Made by a program: the position numbers and the translations under genes. 40,784 nucleotides of DNA, from assembly GCA_014332745.1 (NCBI GenBank), contig JACONL010000004.1:1-40784 (forward strand), in the 5' to 3' direction. A model generated the notes under the pieces. That model was not told the origin of the DNA, ran no database searches, and saw only the letters and a program-made list of their open reading frames with translations. The first letter of the stretch is position 1; each line of letters begins with the position of its first letter. Source of the stretch: Alphaproteobacteria bacterium GM7ARS4. Lineage in GTDB: Bacteria; Pseudomonadota; Alphaproteobacteria; GM7ARS4. Positions 8,336 through 16,374 of the stretch are shown in pieces.

Positions 8336-11002
8336 ATGGAGCGTTATAACTTTACGGAGAAGGCACTTGCCAGCATTCAGTCTGCTGAGAAGATGGCGCG
8401 TCATGGCGCCCATGCTGTCATAACGCCGACCCATGTGCTCCATGGCATGTTGGAGTCTGCCCATGAGACGATCATTCCTCTGTGGCGTCAGGCGGGCGGT
8501 GATGGTGCTTCCCTACAGGAAGAGGTGAGAAAGCGTTTGGCGGATATGCCTCAAGTGCAAGAGGCGTCGCCATTGCGTGCGGATGACGATGTGGGGCGTC
8601 TTTTCGAAGGGGCGAGGACACGAGCGCGCCATTGGGGGGATGCATTCATCAGCGTCGATACGCTTTTTTTGTCTCTTGTTTTGGAGGATAAGACGCCCCT
8701 TGGTGTCATGTTGCGAGAACAGCAAGGCGTTTCCTTGTCGCAGCTGGAACAAGGCGTGAAAAATCTACGTAAAAATGCCTCTGTGCAGTCCTCTCATGGC
8801 GAGGACATGTATCAAGCCCTAGAGAAATATGCTGTGGATATGACGCAAAAGGCGCGAGAGCAGAAGCTTGACCCCGTCATTGGCAGAGAGGAGGAGATTC
8901 GTCGCACCATTCAGGTTCTTTTGCGCCGCACCAAGAACAATCCCGTGTTGATAGGGGCGCCGGGTGTTGGCAAGACGGCTGTTGTCGAAGGCATCGCCCA
9001 ACGTGTCGTCTCAGAGGATGTGCCTGATGGTTTGAAGGGGCGTCGTGTGATGGCCTTAGACTTAGCGCTTCTCATGGCGGGCGCGCGTTATCAAGGGGAT
9101 TTTGAGGAGCGTCTCAAGGCTGTCCTACGGGAAGTAGATGAAGCAAAGGGGGAGGTCTTGTTGTTTATTGATGAGATTCATACATTGGCGGTGGCGGGCA
9201 AGACATCTGGTTCTGTGGGTGCTGCCGATATGCTCAAACCTGCTTTGGCGCGTGGGACGTTGCGTTGTATTGGCGCGACCACCCTCGATGAATACCGTCA
9301 GCACATGGAGAAGGATCCCGCACTAGCACGGCGCTTCCAGCCGGTCTATGTGGAGGAGCCATCTGTGGAAGAGAGTATTTCTATTTTACGCGGTTTGAAA
9401 GAGAAGTATGAACTACACCATGCGGTGCATATCACCGATGGGGCGTTGGTGGCGGCCGCTAAAATGGCGAAGCGTTATATCAGCGGGCGTTTTCTTCCAG
9501 ACAAGGCGATAGACCTTGTAGATGAGGCGGCGGCGCGTATGCGCATGTCCCTCGATTCGAAACCAGAGCCTCTCGACAAGGTTGAACGCGCCATCATGAC
9601 TCTGAAGATAGAGGAAGCAGCATTGAAGAAAGAAACGGGCCATGAGACACAGGAACGTCTGAGCAAGATTACCCAAGAATTGACGTCCCTCGAGGCTGAG
9701 GCGGCATCGCTCCAAGAGACGTGGCGTGAAGAAAAGCGCGCCCTTTCTTTCGTCCAAGATGTGAAAGCGAAGATCGAACGCGCAAAAGGCGACCTAGAGG
9801 TGGCAGAACGGCAAGGCGACTATGATAGGGCGGGCAAGTTGCGCTATGCGACGATTCCCGCCTATCAAAAAGACTTGGAAGAAGAGGAGAAAAAACGCGC
9901 ATCCGCCCAAGGCATGCTCCATGAGAGCATCACAGAAGCCGACATTGCCACTGTCGTGTCTCGTTGGACGGGCATTCCTGTGGATAAAATGATACAAAGT
10001 AGCGACCATCAGCGTCTTTTGGGGATGGAGAAGGAGCTCTCAGCGCGTGTCGTGGGACAAGACCATGCGGTGTTAGCCGTGAGCGAAGCGGTGCGTCGTA
10101 GTCGGGCGGGCCTGCAAGACGGGACACGTCCGACGGGTTCTTTCATGTTTTTGGGACCGAGCGGTGTGGGGAAAACGGAGCTGTCGAAGGCATTAGCCTC
10201 TTTTCTGTTCGATGATGAGCATGCTCTCTTGCGTCTCGATATGTCAGAATATATGGAGAAGCATAACGTCTCGCGTATGGTGGGCGCGCCTCCCGGCTAT
10301 GTTGGCTATGAACAAGGCGGCGCCTTGAGTGAGGCTGTGCGTCGGCGTCCTTATCAAGTGATTCTCTTCGATGAGATAGAGAAAGCCCATAGTGATGTCT
10401 TCGATATTCTCCTCCAGCTGTTGGATGACGGGCGTATGACTGATGGACAGGGACGCACCGTCGATTTCCGCCACACCTTGATTATTATGACGTCTAATCT
10501 GGGCAGTGATGTCTATGCGCGCTCTTCTGAGCGGAGCGCGTTGACGCATGATGAGAGGGATGACGTCATGGCGCGCGTCCGCGCGCACTTTAAGCCAGAA
10601 TTTTTGAATCGTCTTGATGATATTATTTTGTTCCATGCCCTCAAGCCTGATGTCATGGAGACTATCGTGTCTGTGCGCCTTGAGGCGTTAGCGGCGTTGT
10701 TGCGTGAGCGTGAATTAATGCTGGACGTTGATGAGTCGGCAGCGACATGGCTTGCCCACCATGGGTATGATGAAGCCTATGGAGCAAGGCCTCTTAATCG
10801 CCTTATCGAAAAGCATATCAAAAGCCCGCTGGCGTCATTGCTGTTACGCGAGGAACGTCCCCCTGTTGGTGCAACCGTCAAGGTATCGGGAAAGAAGGGG
10901 GGAGAAGAGCGTCATCAAGGGCAACAAGGCTTGACGGTCTCCATCACACAAGGGGCCGACGAGATTGTGGGTGAGGCAAGGAACGTCGATAAGGTTGCCT
11001 GA
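8336..11002 (+). CDS. clpB: ATP-dependent chaperone ClpB
   Basis: 888 residues, slightly above the usual 860. The hexameric cytoplasmic disaggregase works with DnaK to rescue aggregated proteins. Order of domains: Clp N-domain (1-145), first AAA+ module with Walker A GAPGVGKT at 207-214 and Walker B LLFIDEIH, a coiled-coil M-domain around 400-525 rich in Glu/Lys, and second AAA+ module with GPSGVGKT at 607-614, VILFDEIEKAH and a C-terminal D2 small domain. The presence of the M-domain separates it from ClpA and ClpC. Start ATG has GGAG upstream. The C-terminus has an extra tail of about 25 residues. A heat-shock promoter could not be recognised in the 139-base upstream gap. It converges on the M23 gene after 8 bases. 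Confidence 0.96.
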   Translation: MERYNFTEKALASIQSAEKMARHGAHAVITPTHVLHGMLESAHETIIPLWRQAGGDGASLQEEVRKRLADMPQVQEASPLRADDDVGRLFEGARTRARHWGDAFISVDTLFLSLVLEDKTPLGVMLREQQGVSLSQLEQGVKNLRKNASVQSSHGEDMYQALEKYAVDMTQKAREQKLDPVIGREEEIRRTIQVLLRRTKNNPVLIGAPGVGKTAVVEGIAQRVVSEDVPDGLKGRRVMALDLALLMAGARYQGDFEERLKAVLREVDEAKGEVLLFIDEIHTLAVAGKTSGSVGAADMLKPALARGTLRCIGATTLDEYRQHMEKDPALARRFQPVYVEEPSVEESISILRGLKEKYELHHAVHITDGALVAAAKMAKRYISGRFLPDKAIDLVDEAAARMRMSLDSKPEPLDKVERAIMTLKIEEAALKKETGHETQERLSKITQELTSLEAEAASLQETWREEKRALSFVQDVKAKIERAKGDLEVAERQGDYDRAGKLRYATIPAYQKDLEEEEKKRASAQGMLHESITEADIATVVSRWTGIPVDKMIQSSDHQRLLGMEKELSARVVGQDHAVLAVSEAVRRSRAGLQDGTRPTGSFMFLGPSGVGKTELSKALASFLFDDEHALLRLDMSEYMEKHNVSRMVGAPPGYVGYEQGGALSEAVRRRPYQVILFDEIEKAHSDVFDILLQLLDDGRMTDGQGRTVDFRHTLIIMTSNLGSDVYARSSERSALTHDERDDVMARVRAHFKPEFLNRLDDIILFHALKPDVMETIVSVRLEALAALLRERELMLDVDESAATWLAHHGYDEAYGARPLNRLIEKHIKSPLASLLLREERPPVGATVKVSGKKGGEERHQGQQGLTVSITQGADEIVGEARNVDKVA

Positions 11003-11010
11003 TATGACTC

Positions 11011-12387
11011 TCACTCGCTCCCGCCGAGGGCGAGAGAGGCGATAGTATCGAGGGTGTCATATTCTTGGTTATAGGCGGTGATAAGGTTTTGGAATCGACG
11101 TAGTTCATCTCCTTGCAGTCTGTCTGTGCTGGGGAGAGACAAGAGGAGGGGGTTGATATTGCCATGGTAGCGTTGGACTTCATAATGAAGATGGGGCCCT
11201 GTGGAGTAGCCTGTATTTCCCACATAGCCAATGACTTGCCCTTGCTTGACGTTTATTCCGGGTTCGATATCGATGGCAAAGCCGCTGAGATGGGCATAGA
11301 GTGTGCTGTAGGCAGCGTTATGTTTTATCTTAATGTAGTTGCCCGGATATTCCTTTGATGTTGCCTCGACGACGACGCCATCTCCAGCGGCGAAGACGGG
11401 CGTGCCGACAGGCGCTGCGAAATCGACACCTTTGTGAAGACGCGTATAGCCGACGATGGGATCTTTACGGATTCCGAAGGACGATGAGATATAGGCGCCG
11501 TTGAGCGGTGTGCGTGAGAGAGATTTCACGACACTCTCTCCTGACGTTTTGTAAAAGGGGAGAAACTCTCGAGACGAGTCGAATCGGTAGATGGCGATAT
11601 TTTTTTCTTCTGTTTGTAGTTTTGCCGTCATCAATTGTGTTTCGATGATGCTGTTGGTGTCGCGGTCTCGTATGATGTCGTATGTCAGTTGAAAGTTGTT
11701 TCCTCTTTGTATTTCCCGTTGGAAATCGATATCGTAGCTGAGGGCGGCAATCGCTTCTTCGGTGACAGAAGCGGGAACATGTTCTTGGCGTAGGCTACGG
11801 ACGAAGCTACGATAGATAGAGCCTTCGGCGCGATAGCGCGTGCGGGTTGTATGGGCGGTGCGTTTATAGGCTCGGTAGTCGCCATTGTTGAGCCTTGCCA
11901 CGCCTACTCTTTGTTTTCCCTCGATGGTAAGTTCGACTCGGTGAGGATAGACGATGTCCCCAGCGGCATTAATGGCAAAGACGATATTGATGCTGCTTCC
12001 CGCCTTGAGTTTCTGTATGTGGAAGACGGGACGTAGACGCTTGATGATGAGGTCGGCTGTGGCGCTGTCGACATCGTTATGATGGAGAATCCCATAGAGG
12101 TTGTCGCCATAGCGGGTTGTGATAATGCGCATGCGAGCGTTAGAGCGTTTAATGGTGGAGAAACGTCCATCCTCCTCGCCTTCATACGCCGCATGGCGGG
12201 CGTTGAACAGCTGTCCCGCCTCATGGTGGCTATGGACAAGGGACGCGCGCGGAGGGAGCGATTCATAGGCATGGGACGGGAGAGGGAGAGGCGCATCTTG
12301 CCGTTGGAAGACCGAATAGACGGCAGCGATGACGGCTAAGACAACGAAAAGCCCCCGCTTTTTGATGAAGTGATCGCCCCAAGCCAT
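11011..12387 (-). CDS. M23-family (LytM) peptidoglycan endopeptidase, MepM-like
   Basis: 458 residues. An N-terminal membrane anchor (about residues 12-28, GLFVVLAVIAAVYSVF) is followed by an OapA/LysM-like segment (TTRYGDNLYGILHHNDV), a middle domain, then the LytM peptidase: His318 and Asp322 in HKGVDFAAPVGTPV, His366 in YAHLSGF, and His399/His401 in GPHLHYEV, which form the zinc site and catalytic histidines. All required residues are present, so it is predicted active, cleaving cross-links in the periplasm. The start ATG has GGGGAG upstream. It is convergent with clpB and divergent from the metallo-hydrolase gene, with a shared 196-base gap that holds both promoters presumably. Confidence 0.9.
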   Translation of the reverse strand: MAWGDHFIKKRGLFVVLAVIAAVYSVFQRQDAPLPLPSHAYESLPPRASLVHSHHEAGQLFNARHAAYEGEEDGRFSTIKRSNARMRIITTRYGDNLYGILHHNDVDSATADLIIKRLRPVFHIQKLKAGSSINIVFAINAAGDIVYPHRVELTIEGKQRVGVARLNNGDYRAYKRTAHTTRTRYRAEGSIYRSFVRSLRQEHVPASVTEEAIAALSYDIDFQREIQRGNNFQLTYDIIRDRDTNSIIETQLMTAKLQTEEKNIAIYRFDSSREFLPFYKTSGESVVKSLSRTPLNGAYISSSFGIRKDPIVGYTRLHKGVDFAAPVGTPVFAAGDGVVVEATSKEYPGNYIKIKHNAAYSTLYAHLSGFAIDIEPGINVKQGQVIGYVGNTGYSTGPHLHYEVQRYHGNINPLLLSLPSTDRLQGDELRRFQNLITAYNQEYDTLDTIASLALGGSE

Positions 12388-12583
12388 GCGTGTCTCCCCG
12401 TTTGGTTGCCTATCGCGCGAGCACGCTACGTATGCGCGTTGTTTCCCACGTTGTTTTCCTTGCTCCCCATCCCATCGCCCGTTAGAGTAGCACAGAGGTC
12501 AGAGGCATGCAAGGGATAAATTCTTGCGAACAATGTGTCATAAGGCTAGCGGGGGCATAACCTATCAGGATAGAGGATGAACG

Positions 12584-13690
12584 ATGCGTTATATGGTCGT
12601 ACCATTATTGGGGCTTGTGTTAATGTCTTGTTCTTTGCGTCTTTTTGCGCCAGAGCATATCGAAGGCAAGCCATGGCACCATGTGGAGGGTGGCTTTCGC
12701 AATCTTCCCGACTCGCCGCAACGGGGGTCAACCTTTTGGCAGCGGGTCTCCTTTATCGTGCCGCGCCTTTTAGCGTCCCTCACATCGACGACACCAAAGG
12801 ACACATGGACTCTTGCCCATGTCCCTTCGTCCCATGTGCTGTCGGCAGTGGACGTCAAGGAACAATTGAAGGCTGTGGAAGGAAAGGACAGCCTGACATG
12901 GATAGGGCATGCGACATTTCTTGTGCAGTTGGATGGCAAGCGCATTCTCACAGATCCTTTCTTTGCTGAGCGCGCCTCGCCTGTTTCATGGGCGGGTCCC
13001 AGACGCCTCATTCCGCCAGCCATTGCCCTTCATGGATTGCCGCCCATCGATATCATGGTTGTGTCCCACAATCACTACGACCATTTATGCGACTGGAGTA
13101 TCACGCATATGGCGAACAAGGAGTCTATCACCGTTGTTGTTCCCCTAGAGATGGGGGATTTTTTTCGGGAGAGAGGGTATAAGGATGTCATCGAACTTGA
13201 TTGGTGGGATGACGTGGAGGTGGATGGTATCACCGTCACCATGTTGCCGGCTGTGCATTGGTCGAGGCGTGGGCTGTTCGATGGCAACGAGATGTTATGG
13301 GCGTCTTTTGCTTTAGCGGGAAAGACTCATGTGGTGTATCATAGTGGCGATAGTGATAAACATCCCACATTGTTTCGCCAGATTGCTCAACGTATGGGCT
13401 CTTGCGACATTGGCATTATGGCGATAGGGGCTTATCTTCCTCGTGCCGTGATGCGTGGCTCTCACATGACGCCGCGCACAGCTGTGCAGATGGGACAAGA
13501 ATTAGGGTGCAACGCTCTTGTTGGCCAACATTGGGGGACGATACGTCTGGGACAGGAGACACTCACCCAACCTGAAGACAATTTCTTCAAAGCCGCTGAC
13601 GAGCTAGGACAAGCTGTGGTGGATATGGCCATAGGGAGGACGATTCCCCTCGACAGGCCGCCTGTGCGCCCCCTCAGGGAGAATTTTTAA
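12584..13690 (+). CDS. Metallo-beta-lactamase-fold hydrolase, NAPE-PLD/UlaG-like, probably a lipoprotein
   Basis: 368 residues. The N-terminus MRYMVVPLLGLVLMSCS resembles a lipoprotein signal with Cys16, although Met at -2 of the lipobox is unusual. The MBL fold is shown by WIGHATFLVQLDGKRILTDP, the metal motif HNHYDH (His162, His164, Asp166, His167), a downstream His in PAVHWSRR, the DxD-type YHSGDSD, and a C-terminal GQHWGT. This arrangement is that of the NAPE-phospholipase-D-like branch; the substrate is unknown and an envelope lipid is only a guess. GAGG at 12573-12576 supports the ATG at 12584. The last 17 bases overlap the convergent end of zapA. Confidence 0.85.
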   Translation: MRYMVVPLLGLVLMSCSLRLFAPEHIEGKPWHHVEGGFRNLPDSPQRGSTFWQRVSFIVPRLLASLTSTTPKDTWTLAHVPSSHVLSAVDVKEQLKAVEGKDSLTWIGHATFLVQLDGKRILTDPFFAERASPVSWAGPRRLIPPAIALHGLPPIDIMVVSHNHYDHLCDWSITHMANKESITVVVPLEMGDFFRERGYKDVIELDWWDDVEVDGITVTMLPAVHWSRRGLFDGNEMLWASFALAGKTHVVYHSGDSDKHPTLFRQIAQRMGSCDIGIMAIGAYLPRAVMRGSHMTPRTAVQMGQELGCNALVGQHWGTIRLGQETLTQPEDNFFKAADELGQAVVDMAIGRTIPLDRPPVRPLRENF

Positions 13691-13982
13691 CCACATGCTG
13701 TAGTGCCTCGATGGTATGGGTTGCTTTCTCGAGACGTCTGGTGAGCTGTTCAATATCCTGTGGTGTGAGAGATGATGTCTCCATGAGCGCCTTTTTTTCA
13801 TCAAGAATCATCAAGCCCGCCATGATAAGGAGCAGACTATCCTCAGCATGGGGAAATTGGCGGGCGAAGATGGCGACCTTGTCATTGAGAAGAGCGCCTA
13901 ATTGGCGGACATGGTCTTCTTCGCCGTCGGTACATGCGATGGTATAATCGGCTTTGTTGATTGTGAGGATAATCTTACCCAT
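13674..13982 (-). CDS. zapA: Cell division protein ZapA
   Basis: 102 residues, the usual size. ZapA binds FtsZ and bundles its filaments at mid-cell. Seen here: an N-terminal strand-helix region MGKIILTINKADYTIACTDG, the conserved EEDHVRQLGALLNDKV, and a C-terminal coiled coil with heptads (LTRRLEKATHTIEALQHVV). The upstream coiled-coil gene overlaps its start by 8 bases. In many alphaproteobacteria zapA is followed by the 6S RNA gene; here the 3' end instead overlaps a convergent gene, so that RNA is not at this position. Confidence 0.9.
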   Translation of the reverse strand: MGKIILTINKADYTIACTDGEEDHVRQLGALLNDKVAIFARQFPHAEDSLLLIMAGLMILDEKKALMETSSLTPQDIEQLTRRLEKATHTIEALQHVVKNSP

Positions 13983-14259
13983 CGAGGCGTGTGAGCAGTT
14001 GTTTGATGGCGTTGATGGCGTGGGTCAAGTGGAGGGATGCTTGTGTGTGGCGCTTGCATAATGTCTGGTAACGTCTCTTCCATGTCGTGTGGGCGTCGTC
14101 TTCTTCTTGTGTCTGTGCGGTGTTGTCGGGCGTTTGCTGTCTTGTGTCGGTGTGATGGTCTTTTGTTTTTCGTTGCTGTAGGATGGCGCGCGTCTCTTCG
14201 AGACGTTGTTCCAGAGCATCCATACGGGCAAAGAGCGTCTGTCGTTGGTCAAGAGTCAT
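13975..14259 (-). CDS. Small coiled-coil protein upstream of zapA (DUF4164-like)
   Basis: 94 residues from an internal ATG at 14259 giving MTLDQRQTLFARMDALEQRL. A longer reading from 14319 would add 20 hydrophobic residues, but it runs into the divergent amidase start and its repeat, and neither start has a clear ribosome site. The sequence has two coiled-coil-like segments (about 10-32 and 60-92) separated by a polar linker rich in Thr, Gln and Asp. A short coiled-coil gene directly before zapA is common in alphaproteobacteria and is often labelled DUF4164; the match is by position and character, not motif. A role with ZapA in division is inference. Confidence 0.6.
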   Translation of the reverse strand: MTLDQRQTLFARMDALEQRLEETRAILQQRKTKDHHTDTRQQTPDNTAQTQEEDDAHTTWKRRYQTLCKRHTQASLHLTHAINAIKQLLTRLDG

Positions 14260-14310
14260 CGCATGGGGATGGAGAGAGGTTAAACAGAGGAGAACGTCAA
14301 TTTTAAGCCC

Positions 14311-14330
14311 TATGGACATATATGGACATA
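14311..14330. repeat. 10-bp exact tandem repeat at a divergent gene start
   Basis: The unit tatggacata is repeated exactly at 14311-14320 and 14321-14330. The amidase ATG (14322) lies in the second copy and the alternative start of the - strand coiled-coil gene (14319) in the first. Confidence 0.8.
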
Positions 14331-15041
14331 TACCATTCTCCTAATCAGCGTCGTCGGGCGGGGACTGGCAAGCCTTGGCTTCTTATTTTTCACTATACGG
14401 CACTTCCATCCTATGAGGAAGCCTTGTCTCGTCTGTGCGATGAGGAGGCATGCGTGAGCAGTCACTATCTGGTGGATAGGGATGGGCATGTGACGTCTCT
14501 TGTGGCGGAGGATGCTTGTGCCTATCATGCTGGTGAGAGTTGCTGGCATGGGGAGCGCGCCATCAACGATGTCTCTATCGGCATTGAGTTGGTGAATATG
14601 GGCTATCGTGATGGCTATCCTTCTTATCCCTCAAGGCAGATAGAGACGCTCTGTCGTCTCTCACAAGGTATTATGAAGCGTTGGCGTATCATGCCATGCC
14701 ATTGTGTGGGGCATAGTGATGTGGCGCCCATGCGCAAAGATGACCCGGGGCATCGTTTCCCATGGCGTTTTCTTGCGGAGAGAGGCATCGGCGTTGTCCC
14801 GTCACAACGGGAGGAACGCCATGCGCGAGAGGGACGTGGTATCCCTCTCGACATGGCACAACGTCAGAGGACAGAAAATGTCCTACGACATGTTGGTTAT
14901 GCTGTCGATCTCTATGACATGTCGTCTGTGGTGACGGCCTTTCAACGGCATTTTCGCGCTCAATGCGTGGACGGTCTTTTGGACCGAGAATGTGCCATGT
15001 TGGCAGAGAGCTTGGCATCAACATCTTTGCCGCCACCATAA
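14322..15041 (+). CDS. N-acetylmuramoyl-L-alanine amidase (Amidase_2, AmiD/AmpD type)
   Basis: 239 residues. The Amidase_2 fold is visible from FHYTALPSYEEAL (zinc ligand His24), through SSHYLVDRDGHVTSLV, AYHAGESCWHGERAINDVSI, GIELVN (conserved Glu), to GHSDVAPMRKDDPG, which supplies His131, Lys139 and Asp141. The C-terminal 70 residues look like a peptidoglycan-binding helical domain (VLRHVGYAVD, VVTAFQRHFR). It would cleave the bond between N-acetylmuramic acid and L-Ala, either in cell-wall turnover or in recycling. No signal peptide is seen, so a cytoplasmic AmpD-like recycling role is favoured. The start codon sits inside a tandem repeat and lacks a clear ribosome site. Confidence 0.88.
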   Translation: MDIYHSPNQRRRAGTGKPWLLIFHYTALPSYEEALSRLCDEEACVSSHYLVDRDGHVTSLVAEDACAYHAGESCWHGERAINDVSIGIELVNMGYRDGYPSYPSRQIETLCRLSQGIMKRWRIMPCHCVGHSDVAPMRKDDPGHRFPWRFLAERGIGVVPSQREERHAREGRGIPLDMAQRQRTENVLRHVGYAVDLYDMSSVVTAFQRHFRAQCVDGLLDRECAMLAESLASTSLPPP

Positions 15042-15059
15042 TCTTTATCTTTTCCATCT

Positions 15060-15515
15060 TTACCTTTTTTGGGCAAAAAACATGTCCAGCATGGTTTGAC
15101 AGCGTCTCTCTTCGATACCGCCGTATATTTCTAGCCTGTTGTTTGGATAGGAGAGATAGGCGTTGGCGCGTTCGGGATGGCGCGTATCATAAGCGCCAAA
15201 ATAGAGACGTTGCAGACGGGCAAAGCATATGGCGGTAAAGCACATAGGGCATGGCGCTAAGGTGACGAACATAGAGCATTGATAGAGGTATCGGCTTTGT
15301 CGGGTGCGACATGCATGCTGAATGGCGAGCATTTCACAATGGGCTGTGGGGTCATGGCATTGGCGGTTGCGGTTATGACATTGGGCGATGGGCGTCCCGT
15401 TCTTATCAAGGATGACACATCCTATGGGGACTTCCCCTTGTTGGTTGGCGATGGCGGCTTGCGTCAAGGCAAGATCCATGGCGGCATAGATTGAGAGAGG
15501 TTTCTCGTTCGTCAT
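15060..15515 (-). CDS. tadA: tRNA adenosine(34) deaminase TadA
   Basis: 151 residues from ATG 15515 (an upstream ATG at 15530 is possible). It deaminates A34 of tRNA-Arg(ACG) to inosine. Family blocks: ALTQAAIANQQGEVPIGCVI, DPTAHCEMLAI, TLAPCPMCFTAI, and RLYFGAYDTRHPE. Zinc ligands His59, Cys89 and Cys92 and the proton-shuttle Glu61 are present. Two positions depart from the signature: the usual HAE is HCE (Cys60) and the usual TLEPC is TLAPC (Ala87). A related nucleoside deaminase is the alternative, but the C-terminal FARLQRLYFGAYD favours TadA. It is convergent with the amidase gene and divergent from the C26 hydrolase gene. Confidence 0.85.
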   Translation of the reverse strand: MTNEKPLSIYAAMDLALTQAAIANQQGEVPIGCVILDKNGTPIAQCHNRNRQCHDPTAHCEMLAIQHACRTRQSRYLYQCSMFVTLAPCPMCFTAICFARLQRLYFGAYDTRHPERANAYLSYPNNRLEIYGGIEERRCQTMLDMFFAQKR

Positions 15516-15590
15516 AGGGCGACTATCCATGACGTGATAAAAGGGATATGATGGTGGGGCATTCTCTATCGTTTTGTGGTTTTGCTGGCG

Positions 15591-16361
15591 ATGAAAGAAA
15601 AAAGGACAAAGCAACCGCTCATTGGCGTCACGATGGATGGTGAGACGACACCATCACCGCCCACCAAGCCATTTTACATGGTGCGCCATAATTATTGCGC
15701 ATGTCTTGCGGAATGTGGCGCTGTTCCTGTCATGATGCCTTATGGGATGGCGCATGTACAGGCGTATGCGTCCCTGTTGGATGGCCTTTTGGTGACGGGT
15801 GGCGATTTTGACATTGAGCCCACACTTTATACGACATCTTGTCGCCATCCTAGCGTGCAGACCCATCCCCTACGCACACGATTCGAATATGCCCTTGTTC
15901 GTGCCATGAGAGAACGTTCGAAGTCTGTTTTTGGTATCTGTGGCGGCATGCAATTGCTCAATGTTGTCGGTGGTGGCACACTTATACAGCATATTCCCGA
16001 TGCTGTGGAGACAGCGATTGCCCATGAGCAACCCAATCCTCGGGACGAAGTAGGACATCGGGTTTTTCTCGAGTCACAGAGTGTTTTACGCACGTGGGTT
16101 GGCAAGGACAGGATGGACGTGAATTCGGCACATCATCAGGCGGTAGAGCATGTCGCCCCCGGCATGTGTATCAGTGCCAGAGCGGATGACGGCATCATCG
16201 AAGCTATCGAGGACGAGGATAGGCAGAAGCGAGGTTTTTGTTTTGCTGTGCAGTGGCATCCCGAATATCGGGTGGATGATAAGGACATGCTCTTGTTTAA
16301 GGAATTTGTCGCGCATGTATCATCCTATGCCCCATATGCCCCATATACCCCACGGCGTTGA
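15591..16361 (+). CDS. Class I glutamine amidotransferase-like hydrolase (peptidase C26, PuuD-like)
   Basis: 256 residues from the ATG at 15591. The fold of gamma-glutamyl-gamma-aminobutyrate hydrolases is shown by PLIGVTMDGE at the N-terminus, LLVTGGDFDIEPTLY, the nucleophile block FGICGGMQLLNV with Cys117, and the His223-Glu225 pair in QWHPEYR. The second residue after the Cys is Gly where PuuD has Arg. The substrate could be a gamma-glutamyl compound from polyamine breakdown, but no other puu gene is nearby. The C-terminus ends in three near-identical APY units from a 9-base repeat. The next gene starts 14 bases downstream. Confidence 0.85.
   Translation: MKEKRTKQPLIGVTMDGETTPSPPTKPFYMVRHNYCACLAECGAVPVMMPYGMAHVQAYASLLDGLLVTGGDFDIEPTLYTTSCRHPSVQTHPLRTRFEYALVRAMRERSKSVFGICGGMQLLNVVGGGTLIQHIPDAVETAIAHEQPNPRDEVGHRVFLESQSVLRTWVGKDRMDVNSAHHQAVEHVAPGMCISARADDGIIEAIEDEDRQKRGFCFAVQWHPEYRVDDKDMLLFKEFVAHVSSYAPYAPYTPRR
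16326..16352 (+). repeat. 9-bp tandem repeat, three units, at the end of the C26 gene
   Basis: tatgcccca, tatgcccca and tatacccca follow one another in frame, encoding YAPYAPYTP just before the stop. Two copies are exact; the third has one change. Confidence 0.8.
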
Positions 16362-16374
16362 GGGGGACAAGCCC

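Noticed and set aside
11014-11034. Hairpin with 7-bp stem between clpB and the M23 gene, considered as a bidirectional terminator
   Set aside because: The stem lies inside the M23 coding end, includes a G-T pair and has no T-tract on either side.
12577-12969. ATG at 12577 opening a 130-residue + frame just after the GAGG site
   Set aside because: It runs through the metallo-hydrolase gene in another frame and lacks motifs; spacing of the site suits the ATG at 12584 better.
16326-16352. Repeat considered as a CRISPR or phage-type array
   Set aside because: Units are 9 bases without spacers and in frame in a coding sequence; no cas gene is present.
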